A stretch of 64,000 nt of DNA, taken from Pinus tabuliformis. Lineage: Eukaryota; Streptophyta; Pinopsida; Pinales; Pinaceae. The notes below the pieces were generated by a model. It was not told the origin of the DNA. It ran no database searches and worked only from the letters and a program-made list of their open reading frames with translations. Below are positions 1 to 10,461 of the stretch, piece after piece. The position numbers were made by a program, and so were the translations under genes. The stretch's first letter is position 1. Each line of letters starts with the position of its first letter. The stretch spans positions 1,020,308,514-1,020,372,513 of the forward strand of contig CM062804.1 in the NCBI GenBank assembly GCA_031772625.1, written 5' to 3'.

Positions 1-1608
1 CATAACAAACCTATTATTGTTAGAATTATCACTGGAAGCATTATTATCCTTAATAATCCCATAGCTGGTATTAGCTTCAGCATCAAGGTCTTTACCTTCA
101 AAGTTGCTTTTGTTTTTATATATATTATAATCATCCATGATACTTTTAGCATCATCGTTAATGTTCTTAGAATTCTTAATTTCAACATCCTTATATATAT
201 TATAATCATCCATGATTCTTTTAGCATCACCGTTAATGTTCTTGGTATCCATAATTTCAACATCCTTACCAACGAATTCTGATGGGATAACAATGTTATT
301 AGTGCTAGGGCAGCCTTCAATGCGTTTCTTCTTCTTATTGCTATTGGAATCACCATAAGGGACAACGCAGTTGGTATCATCACCCGCAGCATAGTAGACC
401 ATGCTATCTGCGTGCTCCACATTGTAGCTGATATCCACGATGCTGTTGTTGCTGCCTGTGTGCTTCACAGCGCAGTTGGTATCCTCCACAGTGCAGCTAT
501 TGCAGTCATCCACAGCGCAGTAGGTGTTGGTATCCTCCATAGTGCGGCTGTTGCAGTCATCCACAACGCAGTAGGTGTTGGTATCCTCCACAGTGCAGCT
601 GTTGCAGTCATCCACAGCGCAGTAGGTGTTATTACCAGCGTGGTTGTTGCAGGGAGCAGCGTGTGGCATTTTAATTACAGCGTACTCAGAAGCAGCATAT
701 GGTACTTTAATTTCAGCGTATTCAGAGGGAGAAGCCTATGGCACTTTGATTACGTACTTAGATCTCCTTTCAGTATCATCGCTATCCAAATTTGTTCTTT
801 TTTCTTGAGAAGCAGCGTATGGCACTTCAATTTCAGCATATTCAGAGGGAGCAGCGTATGGCACTTTGATTTCGTACTCAGATCTCTCAGCGCTATCCAA
901 ATTTTTTCCTTCTGTTGGTGAAGCGTTGTCCAGATTTTTGCTAACAGCATTAACATTTTCTGCGTCATTATCATTCCCAGCGCTGTCCAGATTTCTGCTA
1001 ACAGCATTAACATTAACATTCTTACCAGCGCTGTTCGCATTGTCTCTTGTTTCTGCTGTTGAATATGCGCTGTCTCCTTCTACAGTAGATAAACCCACGC
1101 CTTTCTCTAACCTGGCCAGCTTCCTGGACTGTCTTTCCCTGGCGATTCTACCCTCTGACTGGGCCTTCAATGCAGCTTTCGCATCAATTATTTTCCAAAG
1201 ATCAAAGCTAATTTTCATAGTTAGTTTTAGATGAGAGGAAAGGGCCAAGCGATTGAGCTTGTCTAACGCTGCCCTGGTTCTTCTAATTTCACTTCGAATT
1301 AGGGCCAAACTTAATCTCAAAAACAACTTATTATTTAAATGATTAAATAATCTATGATTAACCTTAGCAAAAGGAGGAATGATTTTCTTGCTCCTACATT
1401 GTTTCAGAAATTACAGGTCCGCAATTCTCCTCTCAATTTTTATCCTCAGGATTTCGAGAAGACAGATCTCCTTCCACGTTTCCCCTCCGTACAGGGAAGT
1501 TATGTTAGATTTTAAGCTTCTGTGGAAGTTTTTGTAGTGTCAAGATCCGGATTATCCACAGTTTCTAGTTCATTCTGCCAACGTTTCAAACCCCAAAGGG
1601 GGTCCATC
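1..1608 (-). pseudogene. Dryad A ORF, N-terminal half, broken
   Basis: This encodes the N-terminal extension upstream of the PLE reverse transcriptase. It starts as in copy C (MMDPLWGLKRW), followed by a basic, probably helical stretch and then acidic Asn/Asp-rich repeats. Two lesions are visible against copies B and C. One T is missing from the run near 1529-1533, giving a frameshift. A TAA at 1411-1413 replaces the CAA found in copy C. The rest is open to about base 736, and later frames are mixed. The function of this extension is unknown to me. Plus-strand ORFs over the same repeats are shadows. Confidence 0.8.
464..640 (-). repeat. 51-bp coding minisatellite, 3 units (copy A)
   Basis: A 51-bp unit coding for 17 residues (consensus YCxVDDCNxRTVEDTNT) is repeated three times. 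The unit keeps the reading frame. Copies B and C carry four units, so the array has changed length between sister copies. Confidence 0.85.
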
Positions 1609-1620
1609 ATCAGGACAAAA
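1573..1620 (-). ncRNA. Hammerhead-ribozyme-like motif, Dryad A
   Basis: On the minus strand, stem I UUUUGUC (plus 1614-1620) can pair with GGCAGAA (plus 1573-1579), including two G-U pairs. The core CUGAUGA is at 1607-1613. Stem II GGACCCC pairs with GGGGUUU, leaving one unpaired U next to the core. GAAA follows, then the palindrome ACGU, which could form stem III between two molecules, as in the dimeric type I hammerheads described in PLEs. Predicted cleavage is after GUU, between plus 1580 and 1579. The fold is by eye; activity is untested. Confidence 0.65.
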
Positions 1621-1694
1621 CAGATAGAATATGAGTGAAAGATTATTGAGAGAAGAGAACCTTGCGACCAGGATATAAATAAACAAGAACCCTA

Positions 1695-1705
1695 ATTTTA
1701 TATAA
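1695..1705 (-). promoter_or_regulatory. TATA-like box upstream of Dryad A
   Basis: The minus strand reads TTTATATAAAA about 75 bases upstream of the hammerhead. The same box is kept in copies B (6254-6264) and C (19867-19877) at the same place. This is a plausible RNA polymerase II promoter; no start site is known. Confidence 0.45.
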
Positions 1706-1719
1706 AGGCCGACACATGA

Positions 1720-2560
1720 TTCTTTATTTTTTATTAATTATTATTTTATTTTTATTTTTATTTTTATAATAATTTTATATATAAAAGTTTTATAAAAACC
1801 TTACTTAATCATTTAATTATTCATTATTAGTTTAGGTTAATTATTTTAATCATGAACAAAAAAGATTAATTTATTTTATTTTATTAATTTTGTAATTTAT
1901 TTATTAACTAATTAATTCTTTTTATTTTTATTTAATTAATTAATTAATTCATTAATCAATTCATTAATTAGTTTATCTAATTAATCTAATTAATTGATTT
2001 ATTAATTTCTAATTATTTTTATTTTTATTTATTTATAAATTAAATGTTAATTTAATTTAATTTGATTAATAAATTGACTAATTAATATAATACAAAATTT
2101 TATTTTTATTTTATTTTATTTTTTATTAATTAATCAGTCCTTATTGAATTTAATTAAAAACCAATTCAAATTGATAAAGAAAATAATTTATAATATTAAA
2201 GCTCTAATTTTTATTTTATTAAAATTTTTATAATTTCTTTTTCTATAATTAAATGATTAAATTAAATTAATTTATTCTAATTAATTCATTTCGATTAAAT
2301 AACCTCATTGAATATAATTAAAATCAATTAATTTATATTACTTTAATTTCATAAAATTCTAAATTTTTTATTTTTGATTAATATTTTTATTAGAGAGTAA
2401 CTAGATCTAATTCTTAATTTTACTATCATAATAAAAGTTATTTTTAGTTATTATTAATCATTTAAGAAGTTATGTTTAATTTCATATTTTAATTTATTTT
2501 ATTTTAGAATTAATTAAATTAAATTAAATTAAATTAATTAAATTTATTTGTTTAAATTAA
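1720..2560. repeat. AT-rich Dryad spacer/tail between copies A and B
   Basis: About 840 bases of TTAATTAA-like sequence with no ORF. It lies between the stop of copy B and the promoter-like box of copy A. The same tract recurs at 6270-7560 and 19880-20650, so it belongs to the repeating unit. Whether it is 3' UTR or upstream region cannot be told from this array. Confidence 0.8.
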
Positions 2561-2989
2561 TTAATTAAATTCTCGAAATGCAAGACCCCCTATTATCTTC
2601 TGATCATATGCTTCCAAGGGTCCGGAAGGGTTTATTTGTTTGATCAAAGGAAGCCAATTTCCACTGATTTCACTCCCATTGTCCCTGTTGAGGCTCTGAG
2701 GAAATTTCATAATTTCAATGGCCTCTCTGATTTTTCTTTTATGATAGTTGTCTTCTCTTGTAATTACCTTGGTGTCTTCCAAACACACATGATGTTTGGT
2801 CTTGGACGAGTGCTCCGCAAGGGCTGATGTACGGGATCTTCCATTCTTTATGTCAGCGACATGCTCTTTAAGTCTTATTTTCAGAGACCGACCTGTTTCC
2901 CCAATATAACTCTTGCCACATGAGCAATCGATCTTGTACACTCCCTTGAGTTGTTGTCGATCAATGTTATCCTTAACCGACCTCATCAT
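2561..2989 (-). pseudogene. Dryad B GIY-YIG endonuclease domain (C-terminal part)
   Basis: This stretch encodes the endonuclease that ends PLE polyproteins. GVYKIDCSCGKSYIGETG gives the GIY-YIG core with the CxC motif typical of PLEs, followed by RSLKIRLKEH and a conserved Arg/His region. It is in the same frame as the RT at 2990-5413, separated only by a TAA at 2990-2992, where copy C has CAA (Gln). It is therefore the severed C-terminus of one polyprotein, not a separate gene. Its start at MMRSVKD is simply the first Met after the stop. Confidence 0.9.
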
Positions 2990-5413
2990 TTACCTTATCA
3001 TTCCACATGTTGTAAATTGAGTGTCTATGTTATTCTTCTTTAAAATTTTTGCAATCTTATCTGTAATCCCATGGATGAAGGGAAGGTAAAATTTCCCTTG
3101 ATTTTCTTGCTTGTCTCTAGGGGGACGCTCAGAGAGGGCCCTATCCTGAGCCCTTCTTATAGCTCTTTTGATACTCCAATCCTTGTATCCAATGTTTTTG
3201 AAGACAGAGGTTAAGTGTTCAATCTCATCCTTTATGTGATCAGGGTCAGAAATCCTGAAAGCCCTCACAGCTAGGGTGTTTAAGACGCCGGATTTTTGGG
3301 AGGGATGATGGTAAGAGTCAGCATGAAGATAGCTATCAGTATGAGTTTTCTTCTTGTAGACCTGGTGTCCCAAAGTACCATCCTCTTTTCTACTGATCAG
3401 AACGTCTAGAAAGGGGATCTTACCATTCTCTTCAAGCTCCATAGTAAATTTGATTTTGGAAGACATAGAGTTAAGATGATTGAAGAACTTCTCAAGCTCT
3501 GCCTTACCATGAGTCCAATTCAGGTTGGTGTCATCGACAAATCTTTTCCACCATGCTGGCTTCAAGTGGAAGGAGTCAAGGGCTTTTCTTTCAAAGTACT
3601 CCATGTATAGGTTGGCGACAATAGGTGAGAGCGGGGAACCCATGGCGACTCCAGAAATTTGTTCATAATAGTGATCTTGAAAACTGAAAAACGTGGACCG
3701 CAAATAGATTTTTGCAAGCTTTGCTGTTTCAGGATCTATGGACATCTTTATAACATGAACAGCTTCATCAAGAGGAATCTTTGTAAACAAAGATACGACA
3801 TCAAAGCTTACTAGAATATCATCTTTATCCACCTTTTTATTCTTAATAAGCTTTACAAAATCACTTAAGTCTTTTATAAAAGAGTCCGTGTTACCAACCA
3901 GAGGCTTTAGGATCTTAACTACATACTTAGCTAATTCATAGGTAGGGGAACCAATGGTGTTAACAGTTGGTCTAAGGGGCACCCCTTCCTTATGGATTTT
4001 TGGTAATCCATAGATTCTAGGAATAACCTCACAAGAGGGAATCAGCTTCTTTTTTATTTTATCCTCCAGGTTGGTTTCCAAGATGGCTTTCTTGACTTGC
4101 TTTATCACCTTGGGAATAGGGTTGGAGTTGACTATTCTATAACTTCCACAACTCAAATGCTCATTCATTTTTTGAATGTAATCTTCCTTATTTAACACAA
4201 CGGTGGCTCCACCTTTATCAGCTTTAAGAACAACTATTTTATGATTATTTCGGAGAGATCTAAGAGCCTCCCGCCCTTCTTTATTCAAGTTACTCTTTGG
4301 GCGTTTAGACTTCAGCATAGCTAAGGAACATTCTTGTCTTAATATCTCCCTGTCGTTTGATGAAAGACTTTGAGTCCCATTCTCAATGTTGCAAATGATG
4401 TTTTCAAAGGGAATGTTCTTAGGGGAGACCGCAAATCCCAATCCCTTGCTCAGGATTTTGATTTCTTCAGAGTTGAGCACTATGGATGAGAGATTCACGA
4501 CTCTCTTATCATGCTTATTTGGAACAATGGGGTTCCCTATAACAAACCTATTATTGTCAGAATTATCACTGGAAGCATTATTATCCTTAATAATCTCATA
4601 GCTGGTATTAGCTTCAGCATCAAGGTCTTTACCTTCAAAGTTGCTTTTGTTTTTATATATATTATAATCATCCATGATTCTTTTAGCATCATCGTTAATG
4701 TTCTTAGAATTCTTAATTTCAACATCCTTATATATATTATAATCATCCATGATTCTTTTAGCATCACTGTTAATGTTCTTGGTATCCTTAATTTCAACAT
4801 CCTTACCAACGAATTCTGATGGGATAGCAATGTTATTAGCGCTAGGGCAGCCTTCAATGTGTTTCTTCTTCTTATTGCTGCTAGAATCACCATAAGGGAC
4901 AACGCAGTTGGTATCATCACCCGCAGCATAGGAGACCATGCTGTCTGCGTGCTCCACATTGTAGCTGATATCCACGATGTTGTTGTTGCTGCCTGTGTGC
5001 TTCACAGCGCAGTTGGTATCCTCCATAGTGCGGTTGTTGCAGTCATCTACAGCACAGTAGGTGTTGGTATCCTCCACAATGCGGCTGTTGCAGTCATCCA
5101 CAACGCAGCAGGTGTTGGTATCCTCCACAGTGCGGCTGTTGCAGTCATCCACAACGCAGTAGGTGTTGGTATCCTCCACAGTGCGGTTGTTGCAGTCATC
5201 CACAGCGCAGTAGGTGTTATTACCTTCGTGGTTGTTGCAGGGAGTAGCGTGTGGCATTTTAATTACAGCGTACTCAGAAGCAGCGTATGGTACTTTAATT
5301 TCAGCGTATTCAGAGGGAGCAGCGTATGGCACTTTGATTACGTACTCAGATCTCCTTTCAATATCAGCGCTATCCAAATTTGTTCTTTCTGCTGGAGAAG
5401 CAGCGTATGGCAC
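2990..5413 (-). pseudogene. Dryad B reverse transcriptase with repeat-rich N-terminal region
   Basis: About 807 codons are open. The first 140 or so residues hold the 17-residue YCxVDDCN repeats and further acidic Asn/Asp-rich repeats. The RT domain follows: IPRIYGLPKIHK, FDVVSLFTKIP (motif A), GVAMGSPLSPIVANLYMEYF (motif B), RFVDD (motif C, plus 3530-3541), GKIPFLDVLISR and HTDSYLHADSYHHPSQKSG, all typical of PLEs. The ORF ends at the nonsense TAA that cuts off GIY-YIG. Upstream it is out of frame with the N-terminal ORF 5338-6171 because one A is missing near 5431-5433 relative to copy C. Confidence 0.92.
5001..5220 (-). repeat. 51-bp coding minisatellite, 4 units (copy B)
   Basis: Four in-frame 51-bp units coding for YCxVDDCNxRTVEDTNT-like repeats, one more than copy A. 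Confidence 0.85.
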
Positions 5414-6171
5414 TTCAATTTCAGCGTATTCAAGGGAGCATCGTATGGCACTTTGATTTCGTACTCAGATCTCTCAACAGCGTTGTCCAGATTTCTGCTA
5501 ACAACATTAACATTTTCTGCGTCATTCTCATTCCCAGCACTATCCAGATTTCTGCTAACAACATTAACATTAACATTCTTACCAGTGTTGTCCGCATTGT
5601 CTCTTGTTTTTGCTGTTGAATATGCACTGTCTCCTTCTATAGTAGATAAACCCACGCCTTTCTCTAACCTGGCCAGCTTCCTGGACTGTCTTTCCCTGGC
5701 GATTCTACCCTCTGACTGGGCCTTCAATGCAGCTTTCGCATCAATTATTTTCCAAAGATCAAAGCTAATTTTCATAGTTAGTTTTAGATGAGAGGAAAGG
5801 GCCAAGCGATTGAGCTTGTCTAACACTGCCCTGGTTCTTCTAATTTCACTTCGAATTAGGGCCAAACTTAATCTCGAAAACAACTTGTTATTATAATGAT
5901 TAAATAGTCTATGATTAACCTTAGCAAAAGGAGGAATGATTTTCTTGCTGCTACATTGTTTCAAAAATTGCAGGTCCGCAATTCTCCTCTCAATTTTTAT
6001 CCTCAGGATTTCGAGAAGACAGATCTCCTTCCTTGTTTCCCCTCCGTACAGGGAAGTTATGTTAGATTTTAAGCTTCTGTGGAAGTTTTTTGTAGTGTCA
6101 AGATCCGGATTATCCCCAATTTCTAGTTCATTCTGCCAACGTTTCAAACCCCAAAGGGGGTCCATCATCAA
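5338..6171 (-). pseudogene. Dryad B N-terminal ORF fragment
   Basis: A 277-codon fragment starting MMMDPLWGLKRW. Residues 30-150 are basic and probably helical (for example RIKIERRIADLQFLKQC and RRTRAVLDKLNRLALS). Acidic repeats containing SRNLDSAGNENDAENVN follow. A one-base deletion near 5431-5433 throws the last 30 or so codons out of frame relative to copy C. The start codon lies inside the hammerhead-like motif. I do not recognise a domain; a nucleic-acid-binding or coiled role is only a guess from composition. Confidence 0.75.
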
Positions 6172-6178
6172 GACAAAA
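6131..6178 (-). ncRNA. Degenerate hammerhead-like motif, Dryad B
   Basis: Same layout as in copies A and C, but the core reads UUGAUGA. The invariant first C is changed to U (plus base 6171 is a, where A and C have g). This should abolish cleavage. Stem I, stem II, GAAA and the ACGU palindrome are kept. Confidence 0.6.
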
Positions 6179-6253
6179 CAGATAGAATATTAGTGAAAGA
6201 TTATTGAGAGAAGAGAACCTTGCGACCAGGATATAAATAAGCAAGAACCCTAA

Positions 6254-6264
6254 TTTTATATAAA
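6254..6264 (-). promoter_or_regulatory. TATA-like box upstream of Dryad B
   Basis: The minus strand reads TTTATATAAAA, at the same distance from the hammerhead motif as in copies A and C. Confidence 0.45.
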
Positions 6265-7361
6265 GGCTGACACATGATCCTTTATTTTTTATTAATTATT
6301 ATTTTTATTTTTATAATAATTTTATTTATAAAAGTTTTATAAAAACCTTAATTAATCATTTAATTATTCATTATTAGTTTAGGTTAATTATTTTAATCAT
6401 GAACAAAAAAGATTAATTTATTTTATTTTATTAATTTTGTACTTTATTTATTAACTAATTAATTCTTTTTATTTTTATTTAATTAATTACTTAATTTAAA
6501 TTAATTTATAAATTATTTTCGCCTTCCTTTAATTAATCAATAACCAATTAATTAATTAATTAATTAATCAATTCATTAATTAATTAATTAGTTTATCTAA
6601 TTAATCTAATTAATTGATTTATTAATTTCTAATGGTTAATATCATGTATTTTGACTTGTTAACAAAAAAGATTAATTTATTTTATTTTGTTAATTTTGTA
6701 CTTTATTTATTAACTAATTAATTCTTTTTATTTTTATTTAATTAACTACTTAATTTAAATTAATTTATAAATTATTTTCGCCTTCCTTTAATTAATCAAT
6801 AACCAATTAATTAATTAATTAATCAATTAATCAATTAATTAATTAATTAATTAATCAATTAATTAATTAGTTTATCTAATTAATCTAATTATTTGATTTA
6901 TTAATTTCTAATTATTTATATTTTTATTTATTTATAAATTAAATGTTAATTTAATTTAATTTGATTAATAAATTTACTAGTTAATATAATACAAATTTTT
7001 ATTTTATTTTTTTATTTTATTTTTAATTAATTAATCAGTCCTTATTGAATTTAATTAAAAACCAATTCAAATTGATAAAGAAAATAATTTATAATACTAA
7101 AGCTCTAATTTTTATTTTATTAAAATTTTTATAATTTCTTTTTCTATAATTAAATGATTAAATTAAATTAATTTATTCTAATTAATTCATTTCGATTAAA
7201 TAACCTCATTGAATTTAATTAAAATCAATTAATTCATATTACTTTAATTTCATAAAATTCTAAATTTTTTATTTTTGATTAATATTTTTATTAGAGAGTA
7301 ATTAGATCTAATTCTTAATTTTACTATCATAATAAAAGTTATTTTTGGTTATTATTAATCA

Positions 7362-7528
7362 TTTAAGAAGTTAAGGAGTTTAGACTTTTGTGATCCATAA
7401 CATTGTTTAGAAAATCTTCGGCAAAATCACATAATCAATCTTTTGTCGACGCGTTTCGAACCAACCAGTGTGGTTCATCGTCAGGACAAGTTGAAGAACA
7501 GATCCAGCTTCGCCTGTTTAAGAAGTTA
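7362..7528 (-). mobile_element. 143-bp hammerhead-bearing insertion with 12-bp direct repeats
   Basis: Copy B has continuous sequence across TTTAAGAAGTTATG at this point of the spacer. Here the 12-mer TTTAAGAAGTTA occurs twice (7362-7373 and 7517-7528), and 143 unrelated, less AT-rich bases (7374-7516) lie between. This is the layout of an insertion with a target-site duplication. The insert contains a hammerhead motif different from that of Dryad. It may be a solo terminal piece of another PLE family or a small non-autonomous ribozyme retroelement. Confidence 0.7.
7443..7490 (-). ncRNA. Hammerhead-ribozyme-like motif in the 143-bp insertion
   Basis: On the minus strand, stem I UUGUC pairs with GACAA (plus 7443-7447). 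The core is CUGACGA (plus 7478-7484). Stem II GAACCA pairs with UGGUUC (6 bp), with one unpaired U beside the core. GAAA is at 7454-7457. The palindrome ACGCGU could form stem III as a very short hairpin or between two molecules. Predicted cleavage is after GUC, between plus 7448 and 7447. All conserved core positions are present. Confidence 0.7.
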
Positions 7529-7559
7529 TGTTTAATTTAATTAATTTAATTTAATTTAA

Positions 7560-9119
7560 TTAATTAATTCTATAAAAAAATAAATTAATTAAATTCTCGA
7601 AATGCAAGACCCCTATTATCTTCTGATCATATGCTTCCAAGGGTCCGGAGGGGTTTATTTGTTTGATCAAAGGAAGCCAATTTCCACTAATTTTACTCCC
7701 ATTGTCCCTGTTGAGGTTCTGAGGAAATTTCATAATTTCAATGGCCTCTCTGATTTTTCTTTTATGATAGTTGTCTTCTCTTGCAATTACCTTGGCGTCT
7801 TCCAAACACACATGATGTTTGGTCTTGGACGAGTCCTCCGCAAGGGCTGATGTACAAGATCTTCCATTCTTTATGTCAGCGACATGCTCTTTAAGCCTTA
7901 TTTTCAGAGACTGACCTGTTTCCCCAATATAACTCTTGCCACATGAGCAATCGATCTTGTACACTCCCTTGAGTTGCTGTCGATCAATGTTATCCTTAAC
8001 CGACCTCATCATTTGCCTTATCGTTCCACATGTTGTAAATTGAGTGTCTATGTTATTCTTCTTTAAAAAATTTGCAATCTTATCTGTAATCCCATGGATG
8101 AATGGAAGGTAAACTTTCCCTTGATTTTCTTGCTTGTCTCTAGGGGGACACTCAGAGAGGGCCCTATCCTGAGCCCTTCTTATAGCTCTTTTGATACTCC
8201 AATCCTTGTATCCAATGTTTTTGAAGACAGAGGTTAAGTGTTCAATCTCATCCTTTATGTGATCAGGGTCAGAAATCCTGAAAGCCCTCACAGCTAGGGT
8301 GTTTAAGACGCCGGATTTTTGGGAGGGATGATGGTAAGAGTCAGCATGAAGATAGCTATCAGTATGAGTTTTCTTCCTGTAGACCTGGTGTCCCAAAGTA
8401 CCATCCTCTTTTCTACTGATCAGAACGTCTAGAAAGGGGATTTTACCATTCTCTTCAAGCTCCATAGTAAATTTGATTTCGGAAGATATAGAGTTAAGAT
8501 GATTGAAGAACTTCGCAAGCTTTGCCTTACCATGAGTTCGATTCAGGTTGGTGTCATCGACAAATCTTTTCCACCATGTTGGCTTCAAGTGGAAGGAGTC
8601 AAGGGCTTTTCTTTCAAAGTACTCCATGTATAGGTTGGCGACAATAGGTGAGAGCGGGGAACCCATGGCGACTCCAGAAATTTGTTCATAATAGTGATCT
8701 TGAAAACTGAAAAACGTGGACCGCAAACAGATTTCTGCAAGCTTTGCTGTTTCAGGATCTGTGGCCATCTTTATAACATGAACAGCTTCATCAAGAGGAA
8801 TCTTTGTAAACAAAGATACGACATCAAAGCTTACTAGAATATCATCTTTATCCACCTTTTTATTCTTAATAAGCTTTACAAAATCACTTGAGTCTTTTAT
8901 AAAAGAGTCTGTGTTACCAACCAGAGGCTTTAGGATCTTAGCTACATACTTAGCTAATTCATAGGTAGGGGAACCAATGGTGTTAACAATTGGTCTAAGG
9001 GGGACCCCTTCCTTATGGATTTTTGGTAATCCATATATTCTAGGAATAACCTCACAAAAGGGAATCAGCTTCTTTTTTATTTTATCCTCCAGGTTGGTTT
9101 CCAAGATGGCTTTCTTGAC
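7560..9119 (-). pseudogene. Dryad C reverse transcriptase plus GIY-YIG endonuclease
   Basis: Over 510 open codons hold the RT and endonuclease joined in one frame. IPRIYGLPKIHK, FDVVSLFTKIP, GVAMGSPLSPIVANLYMEYF, RFVDD and GKIPFLDVLISR mark the RT. CGTIRQMMRS joins it to GVYKIDCSCGKSYIGETG of the GIY-YIG domain. The Gln codon at the junction is the one mutated to TAA in copy B. The upstream stop at 9120-9122 separates this part from its N-terminus. All catalytic motifs I can recognise are intact. Confidence 0.92.
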
Positions 9120-10024
9120 CTACTTTATCACCTTGGGAATAGGGTTGGAGTTGACTCTTCTATAAATTCCACAACTCAAATGCTCATTCATTTTTTGAAT
9201 GTAATCTTCCTTATTTAACACAACGGTGGCTCCACCTTTATTAGCTTTAAGAACAACTATTTTATGATTATTTCGGAGAGATCTAAGAGCCTCCCACCCT
9301 TCTTTATTCAAGTTACTCTTTGGGCGTTTAGACTTCAGCATAGCTAGGGAACATTCTTGTCTTAATATCTCCCTGTCGTTTGATGAAAGACTTTGAGTCC
9401 CATTCTCAATGTTGCAAATGATGTTTTCAAAGGGAATGTTCTTAGGGGAGACCGCAAATCCCAATCCCTTGCTCAGGATTTTGATTTCTTCAGAGTTGAG
9501 CACTATGGATGAGAGATTCACGACTCTCTTATCATGCTTATTTGGAACAATGGGGTTCCCCATAACAAACCTATTATTGTTAGAATTATCAATGGAAGCA
9601 TTATTATCCTTAATAATCCCATAGTTGGTATTAGCTTCAGCATCAAGGTCTTTACCTTCAAAATTGCTTTTGTTTTTATATATATTATAATCATCCATGA
9701 TTCTTTTAGCATCATCGTTAATGTTCTTGGAATTCTTAACTTCAACATCCTTATATATATTATAATCATCCATGATTCTTTTAGCATCACTGTTAATGTT
9801 CTTGGTATCCTTAATTTCAACATCCTTACCAATGAATTCTGATGGGATAGCATTGTTATTAGTGCTAGGGCAGCCTTCAATGTGTTTCTTCTTCTTATTG
9901 TTGCTAGAATCACCATAAGGGACAGTGCAGTTGGTATCATCACCCGCAGCGTAGGAGACCATGTTGTCTGCGTGCTCCACATTGTAGTTGATATCCACGA
10001 TGTTGTTGTTGCGGCCTGTGTGCT

Positions 10025-10235
10025 TCACAGCGCAGTTGGTATCCTCCACAGTGCGGCTATTGCAGTCATCCACAGCAGAGTAGGTGTTGGTATCCTCCAC
10101 AGTGCGGCTGTTGCAGTCATCCACAACGCAGTAGGTGTTGGTATCCTCCACAGTGCGACTGTTGCAGTCATCCACAACGCAATAGGTGTTGGTATCCTCC
10201 ACAGTGCGGCTGTTGCAGTCATCCACATCACAGTA
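10025..10235 (-). repeat. 51-bp coding minisatellite, 4 units (copy C)
   Basis: Four in-frame 51-bp units equivalent to those in copies A and B, with their own substitutions. Confidence 0.83.
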
Positions 10236-10390
10236 GGTGTTATTACCTTCGTGGTTGTTGCAGGGAGAAGCGTGTGGCATTTTAATTATAGCGTACTCAG
10301 AAGCAGCGTATGGTACTTTAATTTCAGCGTATTCAGAGGGAGCAGCGTATGGCACTTTGATTACGTACTCAGATCTCCTTTCAGTATCAG

Positions 10391-10395
10391 CGCTA
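10391..10395. repeat. Target-site duplication of the Copia element, left
   Basis: CGCTA immediately before the left LTR, matched exactly at 18950-18954. Confidence 0.93.
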
Positions 10396-10461
10396 TGTTG
10401 GCATTATGATACATATGTTGTACTTGATGGCAACCCACTCATCTCAGATAATAAATTATAA

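Larger units (their letters stand above)
1..1720 (-). mobile_element. Dryad-type Penelope-like element, copy A (5' part; runs off the window)
   Basis: This is the 5' part of a PLE on the minus strand, cut by the window edge. It aligns closely with copy B shifted by about 4,541 bases and with copy C at about 9,562. It holds the promoter-like box, the hammerhead motif and the repeat-rich N-terminal coding region; RT and endonuclease would lie left of base 1. It is the downstream-most unit seen of a head-to-tail array. Confidence 0.9.
2561..6264 (-). mobile_element. Dryad-type Penelope-like element, copy B
   Basis: Full-length PLE unit on the minus strand, from TATA-like box and hammerhead motif through the N-terminal repeats, RT and GIY-YIG endonuclease, ending at the AT-rich tail. 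PLEs have a reverse transcriptase related to telomerase RT and no LTRs; the GIY-YIG domain is thought to nick the target. The coding region carries at least two inactivating lesions. Confidence 0.93.
6270..7559. repeat. AT-rich Dryad spacer between copies B and C, with a local duplication
   Basis: Homologous to 1720-2560 but longer. A segment starting AACAAAAAAGATTAATTTAT at 6402 is repeated at 6661, a direct tandem duplication of 259 bp. The spacer also carries the 143-bp insertion at 7374-7516. No ORF. Confidence 0.8.
9120..10395 (-). pseudogene. Dryad C middle region (repeats and start of RT)
   Basis: About 424 codons hold the acidic repeats and the start of the RT region (LRNNHKIVVLKANKGGATVV). 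The region ends at TAG 9120-9122, where copy B has CAA. At its upstream end it is interrupted by the Copia 5' LTR; the frame continues at 18955. Four 17-residue repeats lie at about 10025-10235. Confidence 0.88.

Noticed and set aside
1720-2560. AT-rich spacer as a replication origin or matrix attachment region
   Set aside because: Its composition is suggestive, but it is a repeated part of the PLE unit and no specific motif supports such a role.
412-5791. Long plus-strand ORFs opposite the Dryad repeats (412-921, 4859-5791)
   Set aside because: They are antisense shadows of in-frame coding repeats on the minus strand; their repetitive composition mirrors the 51-bp unit.
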